5,164 nt of DNA, taken from the NCBI GenBank assembly GCA_030638185.1, contig DAOWFD010000270.1, positions 1 to 5,164 on the forward strand. The letters run 5' to 3'. Source of the stretch: Candidatus Aegiribacteria sp. Lineage in GTDB: Bacteria > Fermentibacterota > Fermentibacteria > Fermentibacterales > JCC-6. Both the position numbers and the translations under genes were made by a program. Shown here in pieces: positions 1 through 5,164 of the stretch (position 1 is its first letter; each line of letters opens with the position of its first letter). The notes under the pieces were generated by a model. The model saw only the letters and a program-made list of their open reading frames with translations. It was not told where the DNA came from and did no database searches.

Positions 1-1142
1 ACAGATCCTATTCTATTGTCTTCAATAGTATTAACACATAGTATCGGAGAGGTCTCGGTTAATCCGTACCCCTGAAGAAATGTGAATCCAAGCTTGATGA
101 AACCGTCAACAACTGCCGGAGCAATACCGGCGCCGCCGGAAACACACAGTCTCATACTTCCACCCAGCTTATCGTGAACCTTGGAGAAGATCTTCCTCCT
201 TATACCCCTGTTGCCGAAAACCTCTCCAATGCTGGAGATGGCCAGACCGAGACGATACTTGAAGGCTCCACCCTTCATGGACTGGATAGCGCTGTAAATC
301 TTCCTGTACATAGCTTCCCAGAGCAGCGGAACGGCAAGAAGAATGGTGGTCCGTGAATTGACCATATCCTCCGCTACATACCTTATCCCTCTGCAGATAT
401 ATATGGAGGCTCCGTGTGTGATTGGAAAAAGAAAAGCACATGTGCATTCGAAGGTATGGTGTACGGGAAGGATTGAGAGAAATACATCATCATCCTCCAG
501 AATCAAAACACGGTGCATCTGTTTGATGTTACTGAGAATATTATTCTGTGAGAGCATCACACCCTTTGCCTGCCCTGTCGTACCAGATGTGTAACAGATG
601 GAGGCCGGGGTATCGCAATCCCATGTTTCAGGAAGTGTAGCAGCACTTCCCGACCCTTTGCGGATAAGGTCGTCATGGGTTGGAATCTCCTCACAATGAG
701 CCGTATTCATTACGACCCTTTTGATATCTCTGCCGGGAAGCCTTTCACTGAAATCCTCCGCGTACCTCTCGTCGAAAAAGAGTATGTTGGCGCCGGAGTA
801 ATGTATGATTGTAAGCATTTCCTGCAGAGGTAGTTCCCTGTCGATGGGAACAATAATTCCTCCTGCTCTTATGGTCGCAAGGTATGTAATGGCCCATGCG
901 ATGCTGTTGTTACCGGTTAAACCGACAACAGGCTTGGAGCACCTGTCGAGAATCGCACGGGCAAGGGCATCAACCTTTTTTCTCAGATCACGGTAAGTTA
1001 TCGAATGGTAATTACCGTTCCTGTCAGGCTCACTGAAAGCTATTTTGTCTGGCAGTCTCTCAGCGACTGCGATCAACGCCTCTGGTATGCTTGTCAGCCC
1101 GGACACATCTTGAAGAATTCCGCCGGAGATTTCAGTTTTCAT
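1..1142 (-). CDS. AMP-forming long-chain acyl-CoA synthetase (3' end outside window)
   Basis: The product should activate a fatty acid to acyl-AMP and then acyl-CoA at the cytoplasmic side of the membrane, feeding lipid synthesis or degradation. The first 380 residues are in the window. Residues about 20-60 show the usual N-terminal opening of the family (PEAL...ITYRDLR). The ATP-binding P-loop YTSGTTGQAKGV is at 184-195, the A4 motif LPVHHTFE at 225-232, SGGAGI at 335-340, and the A5 motif GYGLTETSP at 358-366. The HHTFE and SGGAGI forms fit the long-chain (FAA1/FadD15-like) group better than acetyl-CoA synthetases or NRPS domains. The YxTGD motif, hinge and catalytic lysine would lie beyond base 1, so completeness cannot be judged. 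The frame is open throughout with no frameshift. The ATG at 1142 is chosen because AAGGTG lies 5 bases upstream. The family is certain; the exact substrate is not. Confidence 0.93.
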   Translation of the reverse strand, partial: MKTEISGGILQDVSGLTSIPEALIAVAERLPDKIAFSEPDRNGNYHSITYRDLRKKVDALARAILDRCSKPVVGLTGNNSIAWAITYLATIRAGGIIVPIDRELPLQEMLTIIHYSGANILFFDERYAEDFSERLPGRDIKRVVMNTAHCEEIPTHDDLIRKGSGSAATLPETWDCDTPASICYTSGTTGQAKGVMLSQNNILSNIKQMHRVLILEDDDVFLSILPVHHTFECTCAFLFPITHGASIYICRGIRYVAEDMVNSRTTILLAVPLLWEAMYRKIYSAIQSMKGGAFKYRLGLAISSIGEVFGNRGIRRKIFSKVHDKLGGSMRLCVSGGAGIAPAVVDGFIKLGFTFLQGYGLTETSPILCVNTIEDNRIGS

Positions 1143-1242
1143 CGCTACACCTTACTGCAATGTTCAATATCAGTCCTACTCACTCTTCTCTATCAATAAC
1201 ACAGGAAGAGACTTATGAAAAGTGGCTGCATATGCTGCTAAA
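1143..1242 (-). other. Intergenic gap between two minus-strand genes
   Basis: This 100-base gap separates the SUMF1-like gene from the downstream acyl-CoA synthetase gene. A 6-base inverted repeat (CTCTTC 1183-1188, GAAGAG 1205-1210, 16-base loop) is present, but it is A/T-containing and has no following T-run, so it does not look like an intrinsic terminator. A weak promoter-like pair for the synthetase exists on the minus strand: TTGATA (1191-1196) and GATATT (1166-1171), with a long 19-base spacer. The gap therefore allows either read-through from the upstream gene or a weak promoter of its own. I see no small gene with a plausible start in it. Confidence 0.4.
1148..1153 (-). promoter_or_regulatory. 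Ribosome binding site of the acyl-CoA synthetase gene
   Basis: AAGGTG on the minus strand, with a 5-base spacer to the ATG at 1142. It decides the start of the partial acyl-CoA synthetase gene. Confidence 0.7.
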
Positions 1243-2484
1243 TTACTCCTGCGAACCAATCGATGCGGCGGTTCTGAATCCAATAAACGGATAGCCCAGT
1301 CCGGTATCGGGATACATTCTTGCATCGCACCTGCAGTCGTCCATTGAAGAAAGCCAGCCTCCTCCCCTGGCCACAACAGGTGAATCCGCATGGAGAGGCC
1401 GGCAGTACTCCCACACGTTACCGGCCATATCGCAGAGACCCCAGTTGTTGTATGGAAAGCTTCCAACCGGGGCGGAGTATGAGAACCCGTCATCAATCGA
1501 TGGATGTCTTCGGAGCATACCCTCGCTTCTGTCGGACAGGTTCAGAAGATTGCCGTCAGGTCGTCTTGAACCCCAGGGCCATGGTCCGCCGCTGCCTGCA
1601 AGAGCAGCTGTGTACCATTCGTTTTCAGTGGGCAATCTATAAGTTATACCTGATGTATCCAGCGAAGTAAGCCAGGCACAGTATTCTTCCGCAGCCCTGC
1701 AGGTCAGACCCGCGACGGGAATATTTTCAAGCCCATCCTGAATGGCCCATTCGCCGGAAGTGTTTATGTAAAAGAACAGCGGATAATCACAGGGAAACAT
1801 GTCCTCAATGGTATCCGTTCGTCCCCACCTGTTGGTGGAATCTCTCATGGGAGACGGTTCCAGTATTCTTATGTATTCACAGAATTCGCTATTGGTTACT
1901 TCATACCTTGCTATAAGGTATGGCTGCAGGAAATCATCGGATCTGCCGACCTCGGGTGGAATATAAATCATACCTGACGGATGAAGCCGGGGAAAGACAT
2001 AGTGAAAACTGTCAGGGGTGTTAGTTAACAGCAAAACGCTGTCCTCAAGCACTATCAGGTTCCCCAGTGTAAGACTCAGATGGTGCATGCCAGGATCATT
2101 AATGCTGACATTCAATGGAGTGTGACCAATGAAGGATCCATCCAGAATAACGTACGCACCGGACGGTTCACTGGAGATTTCCACAGGAAACCTGTAGGGA
2201 AGAGATATATGAACAGGCTCATCAGACATTTCCGGCATAAGAAGAGTATCAACAGGTACCCTTCCTGGATGGGATACCGCAATAAACAGCCCGTCATGCT
2301 GAACGGGAATCCGTGCCGGAGTCGTCCATAGAAAAGCATCACCATCGGAAACCGCAGCTCCGGAGGGAGTGGAAACAACGTATACGTAAGCAACGGGCCA
2401 GGATGTCTCAAGAATCAGAGTAACAAGTAGTATTGTCAGAGCTGAAAGAAGGATCAGCGCCCAGTATTGCAAAAAGAACTTCAT
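1243..2484 (-). CDS. Membrane-anchored PEGA / SUMF1-like (FGE-sulfatase domain) protein
   Basis: A 413-residue protein. Residues 3-25 form one strongly hydrophobic segment after a single lysine, with no clear cleavage site, so the rest is probably anchored outside the cytoplasmic membrane. Two PEGA-like beta repeats follow: about 33-80 (STPSGAAV...TTPARIPV) and about 99-145 (SSEPSGAYVILDG...HTPLNV). The FGE-sulfatase domain spans about 170-408 and shows YEVTN (194-198), PVAGLTCRAAEEYCAWL (256-272), YRLPTENEW (282-290), a GLCDMAGNVWEYC block (349-361), ARGGGW (372-377) and GFRTA (402-406). By eye alignment to formylglycine-generating enzymes, the second active-site cysteine is kept (C384) but the first is serine (S379). 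True FGE activity is therefore doubtful, and a binding, scaffold or other SUMF1-fold role is more likely. No sulfatase gene is in the window. Start: ATG at 2484 with GGAG 4 bases upstream. Stop is TAA. The fold is sure; the function is unknown. Confidence 0.92.
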   Translation of the reverse strand: MKFFLQYWALILLSALTILLVTLILETSWPVAYVYVVSTPSGAAVSDGDAFLWTTPARIPVQHDGLFIAVSHPGRVPVDTLLMPEMSDEPVHISLPYRFPVEISSEPSGAYVILDGSFIGHTPLNVSINDPGMHHLSLTLGNLIVLEDSVLLLTNTPDSFHYVFPRLHPSGMIYIPPEVGRSDDFLQPYLIARYEVTNSEFCEYIRILEPSPMRDSTNRWGRTDTIEDMFPCDYPLFFYINTSGEWAIQDGLENIPVAGLTCRAAEEYCAWLTSLDTSGITYRLPTENEWYTAALAGSGGPWPWGSRRPDGNLLNLSDRSEGMLRRHPSIDDGFSYSAPVGSFPYNNWGLCDMAGNVWEYCRPLHADSPVVARGGGWLSSMDDCRCDARMYPDTGLGYPFIGFRTAASIGSQE

Positions 2485-2488
2485 CTTA

Positions 2489-2492
2489 CTCC
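2489..2492 (-). promoter_or_regulatory. Ribosome binding site of the SUMF1-like gene
   Basis: GGAG on the minus strand (within TGGAG), with a 4-base spacer to the ATG at 2484. It supports the chosen start, which also places the hydrophobic anchor right at the N-terminus. Confidence 0.65.
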
Positions 2493-2536
2493 AGAATATT
2501 CAAGTCAGAAATAGCAGTCACAGCCTGTAATTTCAA

Positions 2537-2566
2537 CGGTATCGCTCCTGAATATGAATAATACCG
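2537..2566. repeat. Short inverted repeat in the divergent intergenic region
   Basis: CGGTAT (2537-2542) and ATACCG (2561-2566) form a perfect 6-base inverted repeat separated by 18 bases. The right arm overlaps the candidate -10 box of the leftward promoter, so it could be an operator or a leader hairpin. The arms are short enough to arise by chance. Confidence 0.3.
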
Positions 2567-2586
2567 GTGATTAGCGAATTTAACCA
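2558..2586 (-). promoter_or_regulatory. Weak candidate promoter for the SUMF1-like gene
   Basis: On the minus strand, TATTAT (2558-2563) matches five of six bases of a sigma-70 type -10 box. The hexamer 17 bases upstream (TGGTTA, 2581-2586) matches -35 at only three of six. The predicted start near 2551 would give a leader of about 67 bases. The alternative is the minus-strand TATAAT inside the palindrome at 2613-2624, which has no recognisable -35. Confidence 0.27.
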
Positions 2587-2591
2587 GTTTT

Positions 2592-2619
2592 TTTACGATT
2601 TGCATATCCATTGTATAAT
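2592..2619 (+). promoter_or_regulatory. Candidate sigma-70 type promoter of tldD-tldE
   Basis: A perfect -10 box, TATAAT (2614-2619), follows TTTACG (2592-2597, four of six matches to TTGACA) with a 16-base spacer. The -35 sits at the end of a T-rich run. Transcription would start near 2626 and leave a leader of about 60 bases before tldD. No competing gene lies between it and tldD, and it is the best promoter match in the intergenic region. Confidence 0.55.
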
Positions 2620-2624
2620 TATAC
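2613..2624. repeat. Perfect 12-base palindrome containing TATAAT on both strands
   Basis: GTATAATTATAC reads the same on both strands, so each strand carries TATAAT. It coincides with the -10 box of the candidate tldD promoter. It could be an operator half-site pair, or a shared -10 for divergent transcription. The minus-strand copy lacks a matching -35. Confidence 0.5.
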
Positions 2625-2641
2625 CTGTATCGAAACACTCC

Positions 2642-2662
2642 GGGGACATCCGCCTGATCCCC
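2642..2662 (+). repeat. Possible small hairpin in the tldD leader
   Basis: GGGGA (2642-2646) and TCCCC (2658-2662) can pair with an 11-base loop, 13 bases before the tldD ribosome binding site. There is no T-run, so it is not a terminator. It does not cover the ribosome binding site. It may be chance. Confidence 0.2.
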
Positions 2663-2675
2663 TGATTCATTTACT

Positions 2676-2682
2676 GGAAGGA
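2676..2682 (+). promoter_or_regulatory. Ribosome binding site of tldD
   Basis: GGAAGGA with a 5-base spacer to the ATG at 2688. It is a strong Shine-Dalgarno match and fixes the tldD start. Confidence 0.8.
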
Positions 2683-2687
2683 CAACT

Positions 2688-4067
2688 ATGATACCGTTCG
2701 ACCCTGGCAGTTATACTGATCTCTTCTCCGAATACACGGAACTGCGTATCCAGGAAAACAGATCTCTCAATGTGACTATTGTTAACGGTGACGTAACGGG
2801 AAACAGCAGATCCTCCGAAAGTGGTGTTTCCGCCAGAACCTTCAGTAAGGGGCTGTGGGGATTTGCATCCAGCCCCATAATTGATGATGAGAATATCAGA
2901 AAGGTTATCAGGGCTGCTACCAGGAATTCTCAGTTCCTTGCTGGAAAAGAAAATAGAGCGGGATACATCCTGCCTTCTTCTCCAGGCAGATCCTCAGAGG
3001 ATTTCTCAACAAAGAAAAATCGTCTGTCCCAGAAGGAGTTAATCGAGTTCATGATGGAGATTGACGGAAGGATAGAAGGGAAGTGCGACAGGGTGGTTTC
3101 CAGAACATCCGTTCTTAAACTCCTCGATATGGAAAAATCCCTTGTAACTTCCGATGGATCCTCCGTTTACTCAATGGTACCCAGGTCCATAATTTATATT
3201 TCTCTCAGTACTGAATATAAGAGTAAGCCGGTACAACTCTTTGACGTTTACGGCGGACTGGGGCAGTTCGAAGATCTATTTTCGACACCTGAAGTGCTTT
3301 TCGGCAAGCTGGACGAGCACTACGAACACCTCATCAAGAAGGCTGAGGGAGTTTATCCTGAATCCGGCATGAAGCAGTGTATTCTTGATGCTGATCTTGC
3401 AGGCATTCTCTCCCACGAAGCCATAGGCCATACCACCGAGGCTGATTTTGTGCGCGGCGGTTCGGCAGCAGGTGACTACATGGATCAGCAGGTTGCCAGC
3501 CCACTCGTAACCCTGGTGGATTTTGCCAACAGCGCCCTTGGAAAGACCTGTCCCGTTCCCGTATACATAGACGATGAGGGTACGGTCGCAGAAGATGCGG
3601 TGATAATAGAGAACGGGATTCTGAAACGGTTCATGCATAATAAGGAATCCGCAGCCTATTTCAACGCCAGGCCCACTGGAAACGCCAGGGCGTACCGGTT
3701 CAGTGACGAGCCTGTCATACGCATGCGCAATACCGCAATACTCCCTGGAAAGAGCAAGCTTGAGGACATGATAGCATCGGTGGATGACGGCTACTATCTC
3801 ATGAAACCCAGCGACGGGCAGGCGGACTCAACCAGCGAGTTCATGTTCGGTGTGGTTCAGGGTTACGAGATAAAGAAAGGCCGCCTCGGCAGAGCTATCC
3901 GGGACACCACGATATCCGGTGTAGCCTTCGACATGCTGAAAACCGTTACAGCCGTATCCGATGATATGAAATGGTCAAACGGCGGAATGTGCGGAAAAAA
4001 GCAGCCTATCTCCGTGGGTTTGGGCGGTCCGGCTATTAAATGCAAAATAAATATTGGGGGAAAGTAA
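2688..4067 (+). CDS. tldD: TldD, metalloprotease subunit of the TldD/TldE complex
   Basis: TldD is the catalytic zinc subunit of the cytoplasmic TldD/TldE heterodimer, which cleaves unfolded or leader peptides. In E. coli it matures microcin B17 and degrades the CcdA antitoxin. The 459-residue product is close to the usual family length (about 450-480). The N-terminal domain includes the typical GVSARTFSKGLWGFASS stretch (46-62). The metal motif HEAIGH is at 243-248, followed by TEADFVRGGSA (250-260). The conserved CGKKQPISVGLGGPAIK block near the C-terminus (435-451) supplies C435, expected to be the third metal ligand. All expected catalytic residues are present and the frame is intact. It is the first gene of an operon with tldE, overlapping it by one base. 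No peptide substrate gene is visible nearby, so the substrate is unknown. Confidence 0.96.
   Translation: MIPFDPGSYTDLFSEYTELRIQENRSLNVTIVNGDVTGNSRSSESGVSARTFSKGLWGFASSPIIDDENIRKVIRAATRNSQFLAGKENRAGYILPSSPGRSSEDFSTKKNRLSQKELIEFMMEIDGRIEGKCDRVVSRTSVLKLLDMEKSLVTSDGSSVYSMVPRSIIYISLSTEYKSKPVQLFDVYGGLGQFEDLFSTPEVLFGKLDEHYEHLIKKAEGVYPESGMKQCILDADLAGILSHEAIGHTTEADFVRGGSAAGDYMDQQVASPLVTLVDFANSALGKTCPVPVYIDDEGTVAEDAVIIENGILKRFMHNKESAAYFNARPTGNARAYRFSDEPVIRMRNTAILPGKSKLEDMIASVDDGYYLMKPSDGQADSTSEFMFGVVQGYEIKKGRLGRAIRDTTISGVAFDMLKTVTAVSDDMKWSNGGMCGKKQPISVGLGGPAIKCKINIGGK
4056..4061 (+). promoter_or_regulatory. Ribosome binding site of tldE inside the end of tldD
   Basis: GGGGGA, 5 bases before the tldE ATG at 4067, lies within the last codons of tldD (encoding the final Gly-Gly-Lys). 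Together with the TAATG stop-start overlap it points to translational coupling, which suits equal production of two subunits of a heterodimer. Confidence 0.7.
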
Positions 4068-5164
4068 TGAAGGATAGAAGAGATATCGCAGAGTACTGCC
4101 TAGAAGCCCTGCGATCGGCTGGACTGCAGAAATCGGAATGCCTTCTCCTGGATACCCGCAAGGATGAACTTAATCTTAACGGTGGAGAAATAAGCCTTCT
4201 CAGAACAACAGACGACACTTCCCTGACCCTAACCGGAATTCTGGATGATAAAGAGGGGACGATATCGATCAATAAAATCGACAGGGAGTCAATTGATGAA
4301 GCTGTGAGGGAAGTACTTGAAATGGCGGAATCCTCAGAGGCTGACAGCGCCAACGATATCTCACCCGCGCAGCCTCCAGCCGTATTTGAAAAAGGACCTG
4401 AAGCACCGGACCTCGACCTGATGTACAGCAGGATGAAGGATTTCATGAAATACAGCGGTGAACATTACCCGAGTCTTATCCTGGAAACGGCGATACTGGA
4501 TTTCACGAACATCCATGAGTACTACAGGAACTCCAGTGGTGTTGATCTCCAGTCAAGACGCGGCTGTTACAGCTTCATTCCCATATTCGCATCGAAGGAA
4601 GGCACCAAAACCTCATCCTTCAACTACGCCACCTTTTCCACCGCTAAACTTGACAGGAACCTTCACGAATGCGGGACTATAGATGTATTGATGAATCAGT
4701 CGACGGAGCAGGTACACTCGAGGGAATTCCAGGAAAAGTTCGATGGAGACATCATAATTACACCCGACTGCCTTGGCAGTTTCATTCACATGCTCACCAT
4801 GTACCTCAGTGATTATCCGATGATAAAGGGAACCTCAATCTTCAAGGATTCTCTTGGAAGGGAGATCGCCGATCCTCAATTGACTCTGCATTCCATGCCC
4901 CTGTCCGACGAACTTGCATTAAGTTACTTCATCACAGATGACGGTTTTACCGCTGAGAACAGCACCATAATAAGCAAGGGAGTACTAAAGAACTTCCTGC
5001 TGAGCCTTTACGGAGCAAACAAGACCGGAAAAACCAGAGCTGTCAACGGCGGGGACGCCTATGTAGTTGACCCCGGTGAATATACCCTTAATGAGATGAC
5101 AGGATCGGTGGACAGGGGAATACTTCTCTGCAGGTTCTCCGGAAGCAGGCCAAGTGAGAGCGGC
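4067..5164 (+). CDS. tldE: TldE/PmbA, partner subunit of the TldD/TldE protease (3' end outside window)
   Basis: This is the non-metal-binding partner of TldD, also called PmbA; it helps form the closed chamber in which TldD cleaves peptides. The first 366 residues are present out of about 440-450 usual for the family, so roughly 80 are missing at the window end. The N-terminal domain (about 1-85) precedes a variable acidic/proline linker (about 86-112). The central region carries LDFTNIHEYYRNSSGVD (144-160), matching the family's conserved asparagine-rich segment. Further on are DGDIIITPDCLGSF (226-239), DELALSYFITDDGF (281-294) and an ISKGVLKNFLLS segment (302-313). There is no HExxxH motif, as expected for TldE. 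The ATG overlaps the tldD stop (TAATG). The frame is open with no sign of damage. A second TldD paralogue is ruled out by the missing metal motif. Confidence 0.93.
   Translation, partial: MKDRRDIAEYCLEALRSAGLQKSECLLLDTRKDELNLNGGEISLLRTTDDTSLTLTGILDDKEGTISINKIDRESIDEAVREVLEMAESSEADSANDISPAQPPAVFEKGPEAPDLDLMYSRMKDFMKYSGEHYPSLILETAILDFTNIHEYYRNSSGVDLQSRRGCYSFIPIFASKEGTKTSSFNYATFSTAKLDRNLHECGTIDVLMNQSTEQVHSREFQEKFDGDIIITPDCLGSFIHMLTMYLSDYPMIKGTSIFKDSLGREIADPQLTLHSMPLSDELALSYFITDDGFTAENSTIISKGVLKNFLLSLYGANKTGKTRAVNGGDAYVVDPGEYTLNEMTGSVDRGILLCRFSGSRPSESG

Noticed and set aside
169..447. A 92-codon minus-strand frame and several plus-strand frames between 174 and 1294.
   Set aside because: They overlap the acyl-CoA synthetase, whose continuous frame carries the P-loop, A4 and A5 motifs.
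1183..1210. An inverted repeat between the minus-strand genes as a possible terminator.
   Set aside because: The stem is only 6 bases with a 16-base loop and no T-run follows it on either strand.
1176..1496. A 106-codon open frame on the minus strand overlapping the 3' end of the SUMF1-like gene and extending into the gap.
   Set aside because: It is an alternative frame of the conserved FGE-sulfatase domain and has no family resemblance of its own.
1320..1670. A 116-codon plus-strand frame antisense to the SUMF1-like gene.
   Set aside because: It lies opposite the most conserved part of the FGE-sulfatase domain, and its translation shows no recognisable motif.
3276..3638. A 120-codon open frame on the minus strand inside tldD.
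   Set aside because: It is antisense to the HEAIGH region of tldD, which is plainly the real coding frame. Its translation resembles no family I know.
4036..4446. A 136-codon open frame on the minus strand opposite the start of tldE.
   Set aside because: Its translation is low-complexity and serine/arginine-rich, as expected of an antisense shadow, and it is fully opposite well-recognised tldD and tldE sequence.

Overview
This is ordinary bacterial chromosomal DNA of moderate G+C with dense coding. It holds four protein genes in two divergent pairs and no RNA gene, CRISPR array, insertion sequence or phage gene that I can see. The organism cannot be named from the sequence. The genes use many AGG/AGA arginine codons, carry Shine-Dalgarno sites with 4-5 base spacers, and include a membrane-anchored PEGA plus sulfatase-modifying-factor protein. 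This would fit an uncultured Gram-negative lineage, for example of the FCB or candidate-phylum type, but that placement is a weak inference.

Left half (minus strand): a tldD-divergent gene, 2484 to 1243, encodes an N-terminally anchored protein with two PEGA-like repeats and an FGE-sulfatase (SUMF1/EgtB/PvdO) domain. About 100 bases downstream, a gene on the same strand (1142 to beyond base 1) encodes an AMP-forming long-chain acyl-CoA synthetase whose C-terminal part lies outside the window. The two may be co-transcribed. Nothing links their functions beyond adjacency.

Centre: a 203-base divergent intergenic region (2485-2687) holds a good candidate promoter for the rightward genes, a perfect 12-base palindrome that contains TATAAT on both strands, and two weak inverted repeats.

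Right half (plus strand): tldD (2688-4067) and tldE/pmbA (4067 to beyond 5164) overlap by one base (TAATG) and form a translationally coupled operon. Together they should make the TldD/TldE heterodimeric zinc protease. TldD supplies the HExxxH metal site and the C-terminal cysteine; TldE is the partner without a metal site. This protease is known for trimming unfolded or leader peptides, such as the microcin B17 precursor and the CcdA antitoxin in E. coli.

I did not find a convincing undescribed system. The best leads are the SUMF1-like protein, which lacks one of the two cysteines needed by true formylglycine-generating enzymes, and the symmetric TATAAT palindrome between the divergent operons.
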